From Taklimakanibacter lacteus (lineage in GTDB: Bacteria > Pseudomonadota > Alphaproteobacteria > Rhizobiales > Aestuariivirgaceae): DNA of 64,000 bases. A program made the position numbers and the translations under genes. Location: positions 1 to 64,000 of the forward strand of contig QOZQ01000003.1 in the NCBI GenBank assembly GCA_003576695.1, read 5' to 3'. The notes under the pieces were generated by a model. It was not told the origin of the DNA. It made no database searches and saw only the letters and a list, made by a program, of their open reading frames with translations. This document shows positions 32,856 through 40,629 of the stretch, piece by piece. The stretch's first letter is position 1; every line of letters starts with the position of its first letter.

Positions 32856-34271
32856 TCAGCAGCAGCCCGCTTTTTCAAGGACGGGTTTCCGCGAGGCAGG
32901 CTTGGCCGGGCCGCAGCAGGTCGTCGCCTTCTGTGCCGCCGGCCGCTCGCAGCAGGGGTCTTGCGCATCGGCTTCCGCCCCCGCGCAGCAGGCCCCGCCG
33001 CCCGGCGCCACCTGATCGAGCGTGGCGTTGCACACGCCCGTTTCCGGCAGAACCAGCCGGACATCATTGGCGGCGGCATGATCGCCGGCCAGATGCGCCG
33101 CGATCGATCGGACCTGCTCATAGCCGGTCAGCAGCAGGAAAGTCGGCGCGCGGCCATAGCTCTTGATACCGGCGACAAAATAGTCGGGCTCGGCATGGGC
33201 AAGCTCGCGCCAGCCATGCGGGGGAACCGTTCCGCAGGAATGCTCATTGGGATCGATGAGCGGACCGAGGGCGCGCGTGCTCTCGACGATAGGATGGAGA
33301 TCGAGCTGCAATTCGCGCGCGAAAGCGAAGTCCGGGCGCTGGCCGGTTGCGGCGATGATGCGGTCGAAGGGACCGATGGTGCGCGGGCCCTGAGGTGTCG
33401 TTCCTTCCACCAGCACGCCATTGCCGTTCATCCTGAGCCGCTGCGCGGCGAAAGACATTTCGACGGAAAGGCGTCCCTGATCGACAAGGCCGCGCAGTCT
33501 TTCGCCGAGACGGCCGCGCGCCGGCAACTGGTCGGCCGTGCCGCCGCCGAATACCTTGGCGAGCGAATTGCCGCGGATCGCCCAGGTGAGGGCGGTGTCC
33601 GGTTCTTGCTCGGCGACGAGAGCAAGATCGAGCAGGGCGTTGGCGGCGGAATGCCCGCCGCCCATGACCAGTATGCGCATGCCGCTGTAGCTGTCGCGCT
33701 GCGCGCCGGAAATATCGGGGATGCCATAGGCGATGCGGTCCGAGAACGCCTCCTCGCCGTCGGCCGGCAAGCCATTGGCGCCCAGCGGATTGGGATTCTG
33801 CCAGGTTCCCGACGTGTCGATGACGGCGCGCGCCAGCACCTCGCGCGTGTCGCCGTCGCGGTCGCGGATGGTGACGATGAAGGGAGCCGCCGCGCGGCCG
33901 TTCGTTTTCATGCGGTCGAGGCCGAGCCGTGCAATCCTCACCACCTCGGCGCCGGTCTCGATGACGGGTGCGAGTTCGGGCGTCGCGGCCAGGGGCTCGA
34001 GATAGCGCTCGACGAGATCCTGGCCGGTCGGCAGATCGCCGGCCGGTGGGCTCGCCCATCCGTTCTTTTTCAGAAGCGCCGCGGCAGCCTCATCGACGCA
34101 TTGGTCCCAGACCGAGAACAGGCGGACATGGCCCCAGTCGCGCAGATTGGGCGCGATCATGGGCGCCGCTTCGAACAGGCGAACACGCTGGGCGCGCAAA
34201 GTGAGATGCGCCGCGGCGGCGAGCCCGATCGGACCGGCGCCAATGACGACAATGGGAAGGCTCTCTTTCAT
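32856..34271 (-). CDS. FAD-dependent monooxygenase-like flavoprotein with Cys-Cys tail (ArsO-like)
   Basis: This 471-residue flavoprotein begins with a Rossmann motif VVIGAGPIGLAAAAHL. A second nucleotide motif, VMGGGHSAANALLDLA, is at about residue 200. It resembles flavin-containing monooxygenases found as ArsO in ars operons. The last 60 residues are unusual: four vicinal pairs (ACCAG, PCCER, TCCGP and a terminal GCC) plus one single cysteine, spaced by alanine/proline-rich linkers. This looks like a thiol trap for As(III) or Sb(III). The start at 34271 has a GGAG site upstream; an in-frame TTG at 34286 is less likely. It is downstream of arsR. Confidence 0.88.
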   Translation of the reverse strand: MKESLPIVVIGAGPIGLAAAAHLTLRAQRVRLFEAAPMIAPNLRDWGHVRLFSVWDQCVDEAAAALLKKNGWASPPAGDLPTGQDLVERYLEPLAATPELAPVIETGAEVVRIARLGLDRMKTNGRAAAPFIVTIRDRDGDTREVLARAVIDTSGTWQNPNPLGANGLPADGEEAFSDRIAYGIPDISGAQRDSYSGMRILVMGGGHSAANALLDLALVAEQEPDTALTWAIRGNSLAKVFGGGTADQLPARGRLGERLRGLVDQGRLSVEMSFAAQRLRMNGNGVLVEGTTPQGPRTIGPFDRIIAATGQRPDFAFARELQLDLHPIVESTRALGPLIDPNEHSCGTVPPHGWRELAHAEPDYFVAGIKSYGRAPTFLLLTGYEQVRSIAAHLAGDHAAANDVRLVLPETGVCNATLDQVAPGGGACCAGAEADAQDPCCERPAAQKATTCCGPAKPASRKPVLEKAGCC

Positions 34272-34286
34272 GCTCGCTATCTCCAA

Positions 34287-34306
34287 ATTTCTAGAATCTT
34301 CGAATT
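34287..34306. promoter_or_regulatory. ArsR-type operator, copy 2
   Basis: ATTTCTAG-N5-TCGAATT matches site 1 at 34679-34698 (ATTTCTAG-N5-TCGAAAT) in order and spacing. It lies between arsR and the flavoprotein gene, just upstream of the flavoprotein ribosome binding site. This suggests separate ArsR control of the flavoprotein. Confidence 0.65.
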
Positions 34307-34320
34307 AAAAGTCAAAAAAT

Positions 34321-34638
34321 TTATGCGGCACTGGGCCGGCAGGACTTCTCCCTTTCCTCGACGCAGCATTCTTCGGTGAGGAAGCCGACCAGCGCCGTCA
34401 TCACGGGATAATTGGCCCGGCAGATGAGCGTCGTGCCTTGCCGCTCCTGGGTGACGAGATCGACCTGGATCAGCTTCTGCAGATGATGCGACAAGGTCGA
34501 GGCCGCGGCACCGAGGCGGGACTGGAGCTGGCCCACGGGCAGGCCGGCTTCGCCCACCCGCACCAGGGTGCGATAGATGGTGAGGCGGGTGGGATTGCCC
34601 AGAGCCTCGAGCTGGGCGGCGGCATCAACGAGTTTCAT
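34321..34638 (-). CDS. arsR: ArsR-family repressor, second copy
   Basis: This 105-residue winged-helix protein has its HTH in LGAAASTLSHHLQKLIQVDL. The C-terminus holds cysteines 91, 92 and 100 (EECCVEEREKSC), a likely metalloid site different in position from that of the other ArsR. The start at 34638 is preferred because a sigma-70-type promoter ends just upstream; the longer frame would begin with a TTG inside the -35 box. The message would have almost no leader. It is followed by the ArsO-like flavoprotein 50 bp downstream, with which it probably forms an operon. Confidence 0.93.
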   Translation of the reverse strand: MKLVDAAAQLEALGNPTRLTIYRTLVRVGEAGLPVGQLQSRLGAAASTLSHHLQKLIQVDLVTQERQGTTLICRANYPVMTALVGFLTEECCVEEREKSCRPSAA

Positions 34639-34645
34639 GGGAGAC

Positions 34646-34674
34646 CGTATATCATCCAGGAGCCGGCAGGTCAA
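34646..34674 (-). promoter_or_regulatory. Sigma-70-like promoter of the second arsR
   Basis: On the minus strand TTGACC (34669-34674) and TATACG (34646-34651) are spaced by exactly 17 bp. The -10 lies 7 bp before the ATG, predicting a near-leaderless message. Confidence 0.7.
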
Positions 34675-34675
34675 C

Positions 34676-34701
34676 TATATTTCTAGTATGATCGAAATAT
34701 A
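34676..34701. promoter_or_regulatory. ArsR-type operator, copy 1
   Basis: TATATTTC (34676-34683) and GAAATATA (34694-34701) form a perfect inverted repeat around a 10-bp centre. It sits directly next to the -35 box of arsR. The core ATTTCTAG-N5-TCGAA is shared with the second copy at 34287-34306. Confidence 0.75.
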
Positions 34702-34727
34702 AATCTGCGGACCTTAAAGGGAGAAAA

Positions 34728-34916
34728 ATGCCTGAGTTTGTTGATGCAACGTTAGACGAGGTTGCGCTTGTGATATTGCGCTTCGGGAGATGCCCCTTGG
34801 CAGATCTTGCAGGAGAAGCTCCGCCATCGGCGCATCAGGGCGCGGCGGCTAAGAGTCTATCCAGCTCCGTTCGATCTGGATCGGGAAAAAGTCAGCTCTC
34901 CCGCCGGCAGACCTGA
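34728..34916 (+). CDS. Possible small ORF or gene remnant
   Basis: A 62-residue frame starts at an ATG with an AGGGAG ribosome binding site 5 nt upstream, which is better than expected by chance. The product (MPEFVDATLDEVALVILRFG...) becomes serine/arginine-rich after residue 35, as if read out of frame, so it may be the decayed start of a former gene. No family is recognised. The rest of the gap 34702-35006 shows nothing else. Confidence 0.3.
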   Translation: MPEFVDATLDEVALVILRFGRCPLADLAGEAPPSAHQGAAAKSLSSSVRSGSGKSQLSRRQT

Positions 34917-35006
34917 TCACCTGGTCTTCGCCGGACTTGACCTGAGTCAATGCAGCTGCCTCGCAACTCGCTCAAGGGTAGCCAACTTCCAAAAGCGGGA
35001 AATCCA

Positions 35007-35579
35007 ATGAGCAATGTCATAAGAAGGTTATCCGTTTTGGGCTTCATCTTCATGGCAGTGTTTGCGGGCGGTTGCTCGGATACGAATTCCGCTCTCGCCG
35101 CAGCCACGACGGCAGTTTCCCATCCGTTGGAAGCACAGGTCCCAGAAACCCTCGATGCCGGCATCTTCCTCGTCGCCCACAAGATGCGACGCCTCAAGTT
35201 CAGCTATGGCTCGCACCATCAGAGATTTCATAAGCGCTACCATCCCAAGCAAAAGCGCTATCGTTCGGCGCACCGTCGCTTTCACAGGCACCATCGCCAC
35301 CGGCACAACGGGCCAGATGTCTATTGGGGTTGGAGATCCCCCCTCTACTATGACCCCTTCTACTACGACCCCTATCTGTACGACCCGTATTACTACGACA
35401 GCTTGAGCATCAGTTGCGCCGACGCGCGCAGGCTTCTGCGTCGACAGGGCTATCGCAATGTGCGCGCTTATGATTGCAGCGGCAGCAGCTACGGACTGCA
35501 TGCCACAAAAGGCGGGATCCGCTACAGAATCACGGTGAGTGCATCAAATGGGCAGATCCTGAGGCGGAGAGCTTTATAA
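35007..35579 (+). CDS. His/Tyr-rich lipoprotein of unknown function
   Basis: This 190-residue protein starts with a lipoprotein signal whose lipobox is MAVFAGGC, so it is anchored to a membrane from the periplasmic side. The middle is very rich in histidine and arginine (RFHRHHRHRHNG), then in tyrosine and aspartate (YYDPFYYDPYLYDPYYYD). The C-terminus (CADARRLLRRQGYRNVRAY ... GGIRYRITVSASNGQI) resembles PepSY-like domains. The composition could bind metals. The start at 35007 is chosen for the signal sequence. It stands alone between the arsenic and sulfur modules. Confidence 0.75.
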   Translation: MSNVIRRLSVLGFIFMAVFAGGCSDTNSALAAATTAVSHPLEAQVPETLDAGIFLVAHKMRRLKFSYGSHHQRFHKRYHPKQKRYRSAHRRFHRHHRHRHNGPDVYWGWRSPLYYDPFYYDPYLYDPYYYDSLSISCADARRLLRRQGYRNVRAYDCSGSSYGLHATKGGIRYRITVSASNGQILRRRAL

Positions 35580-35686
35580 CGAGCTTCGTAGCCTCTACCT
35601 CACGATCAGCGCACAAGAAGTTTCTTCAGTTGCTCATAGGGTCTCGTATTGAGCACGTCGCCAGCTTCGAGCCATCCGCGGCGCGC

Positions 35687-36928
35687 CTATCTGGTTGAGC
35701 CCTGCGTTGCTGTCTCGCCATCAGGCGCTCTGTCCTTTTCTTGCCGTCCGGCAGGCGAAGCCTGGCGGTATCCGAGGCCCAGCAGCGCGAAAGCGGCAGA
35801 TGCGAGCCACGGCAGCAGCAGCGTGTTCAGCGTCTGCCACCCGAATGTTTGCAGGAGCGCGCCCGCGCTGAATGAGCACGCAAGGCCGACGACGAAGATC
35901 GTCATGTCGTTGGTAGCCTGGGCGCGGCTCTTTTCTTCTGCCGTGTAGGTTGTCGTGAGCAGGGTGGTGCCCCCGACATAAAGAAAATTCCAACCCAGTC
36001 CCAGCAGGACAAGGGCGCCGGCAAAGGAACCAAAGCCCACTCCCGTCAAGGTCACGAGCACGTGGCCGGCGAGGAGCGCGACTCCGGCGAGCATTATCCG
36101 CAGCACACCGAAGCGGGCGACAAGTGAGCCGGTAAAGAAGGACGGCAGGAACATGCCGAGCACATGAAGCTGGATGACAGTTGCGGCGGCGGGCAGATCA
36201 TGATGGTGATGCGCCATCGCAAGCGGTGTCGCGGTCATTGCGAGTATCATGACACCATAACCGGTCGCGGCGCCGAACAGGGCGACGAGATATGCCGGCT
36301 GGAACACTATTGCCCGCCACGGCCTGCCTTGAAGCGCCTCGCCGCGCGCCGCCGGGGGTGTGGGAACGCGCAAGCCCAGGAGGATGCCGGCGCCGATGGC
36401 GGAGACGAGGGCGAGGAGCAGGAATGACCCGACATAGAGCGGCTCCAGCAGCGGGCCGCCCAGGCGTCCGAGAAGGGGGCCGGCCAGCGCCGCCACGATT
36501 CCGCCGCCCAGCACGAACGATATGGCGCGCGACCGGAAAGCCTCGTCGGCGACCTCGCTGGCCGCGAAGCGGTAGAATTGCGCGAATGCCTGGTAGGCAC
36601 CGATCAGGAATGTGCCGAAAGCGAGCACGGCCAGGAGACCCAGGTAAATGCCGGCGGCGGCGATCAATCCTCCCGCAACGCCAAGAAGCGCGCCGAGGAT
36701 GAAGCCCAATCGTCGTCCGACCCGAGACATCCACATCGATGCCGGAAAGGTTGCGAGAGCGGTTCCGAGAAACATGGCCGCGATGGGCATGGTGGCGAGC
36801 TCTGGCCGGGAAGCTATCTGACCGCCGGCAAGTCCGCCAACCGTCATGACCAGGACAGAGGCCGTCTGGAACAGCGCCTGCGCCGCGGCAAGGAGAAATA
36901 CCTGACGATGCATGGGCCGGCCGATCAT
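35687..36928 (-). CDS. MFS permease of the ArsR-rhodanese operon
   Basis: This 413-residue major facilitator has twelve predicted helices, with a histidine run (MAHHHHDLP) in a cytoplasmic or periplasmic loop of the second half. It is transcribed 28 bp after the ArsR-rhodanese gene and is probably controlled by it. The start at 36928 was chosen because the frame upstream belongs to the rhodanese gene. Neighbouring sulfur genes suggest export of a sulfur compound or metal, but the substrate is unknown. Confidence 0.85.
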   Translation of the reverse strand: MIGRPMHRQVFLLAAAQALFQTASVLVMTVGGLAGGQIASRPELATMPIAAMFLGTALATFPASMWMSRVGRRLGFILGALLGVAGGLIAAAGIYLGLLAVLAFGTFLIGAYQAFAQFYRFAASEVADEAFRSRAISFVLGGGIVAALAGPLLGRLGGPLLEPLYVGSFLLLALVSAIGAGILLGLRVPTPPAARGEALQGRPWRAIVFQPAYLVALFGAATGYGVMILAMTATPLAMAHHHHDLPAAATVIQLHVLGMFLPSFFTGSLVARFGVLRIMLAGVALLAGHVLVTLTGVGFGSFAGALVLLGLGWNFLYVGGTTLLTTTYTAEEKSRAQATNDMTIFVVGLACSFSAGALLQTFGWQTLNTLLLPWLASAAFALLGLGYRQASPAGRQEKDRAPDGETATQGSTR

Positions 36929-36956
36929 TCCGAGATCTGCAATCTTCCGTTCTGTT

Positions 36957-37628
36957 TCATTGCCCGGCCGTTTCGACCGGAAGGCCCGCCGCCTTCCATT
37001 CGGGGTAGCCGTCTTCCAATCGGTGGATCCTGTAGCCCTTGGCCCGCAGGGCCGCGACGGCGTCAAAGGAGAGAACGCAATAGGGGCCTCGGCAGTAGGC
37101 GACGATCTCACGCTCGATGGGAAGCTCGGCGAGTCTCTTCTCGAGTTGCGCCATGGGAATATTGAGCGCGCCTGGCACATGGCCCAGAGAGAATTCGTCC
37201 TGCGGCCTGACATCGAGCACGGTAACGAGCCCGTCTTCAAGCCGCGTGAGCAGATCCCTGCGCGAGACAGGCTCGAGCGCGTCGCGGGCGCGGAAATAAT
37301 CAGCCATCACGCGTGAGATCTCGGCCACGTTGCGCTCACCCACGCGGCCGAGCGCCTGCAGAAGCATGACCACCTCGGTGTCGCCAGCGAGGTGGTAGTA
37401 CACGTGCTTGCCGCGGCGGTGGGGCTCCACCAGACATGCTCGCCTCAGAATCTGCAGATGGCGGGAGGTATTGGCGAAAGTGAGTTTCGCCCGTGCCGAC
37501 AGCTCCTCTACGCTGCGCTCGCCCTGGCCAAGATGTTCCAGGAGTTCGAGACGATGCGGATGGCCAAGCGCCTGAGCGACTTCAGCAAGACTTGCATAGA
37601 TGGCCTGTTTGGGTCCGGTGCTTGACAT
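36957..37628 (-). CDS. ArsR-family regulator fused to a rhodanese domain
   Basis: This 223-residue fusion has an ArsR winged helix (residues ~10-90; LTFANTSRHLQILRRACLV) and a rhodanese domain (residues ~125-220). The rhodanese active loop is Cys179-RGPY-Cys184, with the catalytic cysteine first. Such fusions are thought to sense persulfide or reactive sulfur and control sulfur-detoxification genes, related in idea to BigR/SqrR. It is divergent from a persulfide-dioxygenase-type gene across 70 bp, which supports that role. Another cysteine (Cys65) lies near the recognition helix and could take part in sensing. Confidence 0.92.
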   Translation of the reverse strand: MSSTGPKQAIYASLAEVAQALGHPHRLELLEHLGQGERSVEELSARAKLTFANTSRHLQILRRACLVEPHRRGKHVYYHLAGDTEVVMLLQALGRVGERNVAEISRVMADYFRARDALEPVSRRDLLTRLEDGLVTVLDVRPQDEFSLGHVPGALNIPMAQLEKRLAELPIEREIVAYCRGPYCVLSFDAVAALRAKGYRIHRLEDGYPEWKAAGLPVETAGQ

Positions 37629-37670
37629 CCGAGATCAATATCATATTCTGCAGAACAATTGAATGAATAT
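37622..37670. promoter_or_regulatory. Divergent promoter and operator of the sulfur module
   Basis: On the plus strand TTGACA (37622-37627) and TATTCT (37644-37649) are 16 bp apart. On the minus strand TTCATT and TATGAT are also 16 bp apart. An inverted pair ATATTC (37643-37648) and GAATAT (37665-37670) overlaps both, as expected for a repressor that shuts both directions. Confidence 0.5.
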
Positions 37671-37698
37671 AGGCTTTTTGCGTGAGAAAGGCAAGCTA

Positions 37699-38439
37699 AT
37701 GATTCTCCGTCAATTTCTGCATCAGGATCCAATAGGCATCTCCTATCTCTTTGGTTGCGGCGTTTGGGCTGCGGGGGCGGTGGTCGATCCGGTGGGAGAG
37801 ATCGAGCCCTATCTGAAAGCTGCCGAATCTGCCGGGATCAAGATCCAGACGGTCATCGATACCCATATCCATGCGGATCACATTTCCTCAGGGCGCCACC
37901 TGGCGAGAGCCGCGGGCGCGGACTATGTGCTTCCTTCGGACGCGGTCGCGTCGTTCTCGTTCAAGCCGGCGAAGGATGGCGATATGCTCAAGCTCGGCAA
38001 TGTTGTTGCCAAGGTCATCCATACGCCGGGCCACACCCCCGAGCACGTCTGTCTCCTGGTAAGCGATCTGGCTCGCGCAGAAGAACCCTGGTTCCTGTTG
38101 ACGGGTCACACGTTGATGGTGGGAGATCTGGGCCGCACGGAACTCACCGCCGATCCCGTGCAGGGAGCGCGGGATCTGTTCAAAAGCGTGCAGCGGTTGA
38201 AGGCGCTGCCCGATCATATCGAGGTCCTGCCCGGCGCCTATGCCGGCTCCGTCTGCGGCCGTCGGCTCAGCGGCAAGCCATGGTCGACAATCGGCTTCGA
38301 GCGGCGCAACAACCAGGGGCTCGCAATCGAAGACGAGAAGGAATTCGTCCGTTTCATGCTGGTCGAGGTGCCGCTGACATTGCGCGACGCGGGCGCCCTG
38401 CGGGCCATCAATTCCGGCAACGAAGCCGCGGCCGCCTGA
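37699..38439 (+). CDS. Metallo-beta-lactamase-fold hydrolase, persulfide dioxygenase-like
   Basis: This 246-residue protein of the MBL fold has the metal motif THIHADHISSGR, plus HTPGHTPEHVC and GDLGRTEL, which supply the other ligands. The pattern THIHADH is typical of the ETHE1/persulfide dioxygenase branch that oxidises glutathione persulfide to sulfite. The start at 37699 has an AAAGG ribosome binding site 8 nt upstream. It is divergent from the ArsR-rhodanese regulator and followed 2 bp later by an MFS permease, which may export the sulfite formed. Confidence 0.9.
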   Translation: MILRQFLHQDPIGISYLFGCGVWAAGAVVDPVGEIEPYLKAAESAGIKIQTVIDTHIHADHISSGRHLARAAGADYVLPSDAVASFSFKPAKDGDMLKLGNVVAKVIHTPGHTPEHVCLLVSDLARAEEPWFLLTGHTLMVGDLGRTELTADPVQGARDLFKSVQRLKALPDHIEVLPGAYAGSVCGRRLSGKPWSTIGFERRNNQGLAIEDEKEFVRFMLVEVPLTLRDAGALRAINSGNEAAAA

Positions 38440-38441
38440 TC

Positions 38442-39683
38442 GTGGCGGGGGCAGACCGCAACCCGAATGTCGCGCCGGTCGTCCTCGGACTGCGCGAGAA
38501 CTGGCGGCAATTCGCGCTTCTCGCTCTGATCAATGCCTTTGTCGGCGGCATGGTCGGGATCGAGAGGACCGTCGTGCCGCTGATCGGGTCGGAAGAATTC
38601 GGCATCGCCTCGACGACGCTCGTCGCCTCCTTCATCGTCAGCTTCGGCGTCGTCAAGGCCTTCGCCAATCTCGTCTCGGGCCAGCTCGCCGACAAATGGG
38701 GCCGCAAACATGTGCTGATCCTGGGCTGGCTGTTCGGCCTGCCGGTGCCCTTCATGATCGCCTGGGCGCCGGACTGGGAGTGGGTTGTCGCCGCCAATGC
38801 GCTTCTCGGCATCAATCAGGGCCTCGCCTGGTCGATGACGGTCATCATGAAGGTCGACCTCGTGGGGCCGAAGTCGCGCGGTCTCGCAGTCGGCCTCAAC
38901 GAGTTTGCAGGCTATCTCGCCGTCGGCGTGACCGCGTTTCTCACCGGCTATCTGGCCTCCCGATACGGGTTGCGTCCCGTGCCGATCTATCTCGGCATCT
39001 TCTACGCCGCGGCCGGCACGATCCTGTCCGTTCTGCTGGTGCGCGACACGCGCGAGCATGTCCGCCTCGAGGCCGCGCGCCACCCGCGGCAGGCGGCGGC
39101 GATCGGCTTCCGCGAGATATTCATGCTCACGACCTGGCGCGACCGCAATCTCTTTGCCGCATCGCAGGCGGGGCTCGTCAACAATCTCAATGACGGCATG
39201 AGCTGGGGAATCTTCCCCTTGTTCTTCGCATCCTTCGGTCTGGGGGTCGAGCGCATCGGTATCCTGAAAGCAGTCTATCCCGCGGCCTGGGGCATATTGC
39301 AGGTCGCGACCGGCCCGTTGAGCGACCGCTGGGGCCGCAAAGGACTGATCGTCGCCGGCATGTGGGTGCAGGCAACTGGCCTGCTCATGACGGCCGCCAT
39401 GAGCGGCTTCGGCTGGTGGCTGGTGGCCAGCCTGCTTCTGGGCCTCGGCACGGCGATGGTCTATCCAAGCCTCATTGCCGCCGTATCCGACGCCTCGCAT
39501 CCGACCTGGCGGGCGCGGTCGCTCAGCGTCTATCGCTTCTGGCGCGATCTCGGCTATGCCATCGGCGCGCTCTCGGCCGGCCTCATCGCCGATGCTTTCG
39601 GCCTGTCCTGGGCGATCGCGTCGATCGCGGCGCTGACCTTCCTGTCGGGTGTGATCGTCGCCATCGCCATGCGCGAGCGGTGA
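38442..39683 (+). CDS. MFS permease downstream of the persulfide gene
   Basis: This 413-residue major facilitator has twelve helices and the motif NLVSGQLADKWGRKHVLILG (the loop 2-3 signature) as well as GPLSDRWGRKGLI in the second half. The start is GTG at 38442, only 2 bp after the preceding stop, giving tight coupling. It is similar in architecture to the other MFS gene of this module but not obviously a duplicate. Context suggests a sulfur compound or a toxic anion as cargo; this is inference. Confidence 0.88.
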   Translation: MAGADRNPNVAPVVLGLRENWRQFALLALINAFVGGMVGIERTVVPLIGSEEFGIASTTLVASFIVSFGVVKAFANLVSGQLADKWGRKHVLILGWLFGLPVPFMIAWAPDWEWVVAANALLGINQGLAWSMTVIMKVDLVGPKSRGLAVGLNEFAGYLAVGVTAFLTGYLASRYGLRPVPIYLGIFYAAAGTILSVLLVRDTREHVRLEAARHPRQAAAIGFREIFMLTTWRDRNLFAASQAGLVNNLNDGMSWGIFPLFFASFGLGVERIGILKAVYPAAWGILQVATGPLSDRWGRKGLIVAGMWVQATGLLMTAAMSGFGWWLVASLLLGLGTAMVYPSLIAAVSDASHPTWRARSLSVYRFWRDLGYAIGALSAGLIADAFGLSWAIASIAALTFLSGVIVAIAMRER

Positions 39684-39702
39684 CCATCGCGCCCGGTCGA
39701 TG

Positions 39703-40431
39703 TCAGCGCGCGCCGTTGTCCAGATCCAGATTGAAATTCCGGCGAACGGCAGGCGTTCGATGTTTCTTGTGTTCGGTCACCGGATTTTTCGCGGGCTTTG
39801 GCTTTTCCACTTCCGCAGACCGGAGGTTGTTGAAGCCTGATTGCCGGACGACGACCTGCGCTCCGGGCTTCACCCGCTCATAGAGATCGGCGACATCGAT
39901 ATTGAGCAGACGTATGCAGCCCGAAGACACGGCCTTGCCGATCGACTGCGGGTCGAATGTGCCGTGGATCCGGTAGAGCGTGTCGACCTTGCCCTGGAAC
40001 AGATAGAGCGCCCGCGCGCCCAGCGGGTTGCGCGGCCCGCCGGGCATTCCGTTCGCCCATTTGGCCGCCAGCGGGTCGCGGGCAACCATTTCGGCGGGTG
40101 GCGTCCAGCGCGGCCATTTTGCCTTCCACCTCACCTCGGCGCGGCCCGACCAGGAGAAACCCTGTCTTCCGACACCGATGCCGTAACGCAAGGCCTTGCC
40201 GCCCGGCTGAACCAGGTAGAGGAACTTGCCGGCGGTATCGACGACGATCGTGCCGGGCCTCTCGCCGCCATCATAGGCAACGCTCTGGCGCCGGTATTTG
40301 GCCGGCACGAGATCCGCATCGGCTTCAGCGATCGGAAACTCGTCATGGCCAGGTGCTGCATGTCCCTGAGGAATGCCAAGCGAAACTGCGCCGGTGAATG
40401 TCGCGAGGGTCAGGAATGTTCGACGGTTCAT
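39703..40431 (-). CDS. L,D-transpeptidase with Tat-like signal
   Basis: This 242-residue protein has an N-terminal signal with paired arginines (NRRTFLTLATFTGAVSLG). The YkuD catalytic motif reads IHGTFDPQSIGKAVSSGCIR, with His156 and Cys172. Such enzymes make 3-3 peptidoglycan crosslinks or attach lipoproteins in the periplasm. The C-terminal tail (KPKPAKNPVTEHKKHRTP) is basic and lies outside the domain. The start at 40431 is chosen to give the signal peptide. It is convergent with the MFS gene at the left. Confidence 0.93.
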   Translation of the reverse strand: MNRRTFLTLATFTGAVSLGIPQGHAAPGHDEFPIAEADADLVPAKYRRQSVAYDGGERPGTIVVDTAGKFLYLVQPGGKALRYGIGVGRQGFSWSGRAEVRWKAKWPRWTPPAEMVARDPLAAKWANGMPGGPRNPLGARALYLFQGKVDTLYRIHGTFDPQSIGKAVSSGCIRLLNIDVADLYERVKPGAQVVVRQSGFNNLRSAEVEKPKPAKNPVTEHKKHRTPAVRRNFNLDLDNGAR

Positions 40432-40629
40432 GATGACAGGGATAGAATCTTCAACAGCTGGAGGTTCAAGGCCTAATACAGATCGCCGCGGCCGCGACAT
40501 TCAATAAAGCGTGATCGGCTGTATTGCCCGCACCGATCGTCGCGATCTGCCTGCTGAGACATCGCGGCTCTGTTGCAGCCATGGCGGCCGATATAGTCTG
40601 CGCGAACCGAGGTCATCGGAGGCCCTGAC

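Noticed and set aside
38238-39500. Open frame opposite the MFS gene
   Set aside because: It is antisense to a clear transporter and has no recognisable domain.
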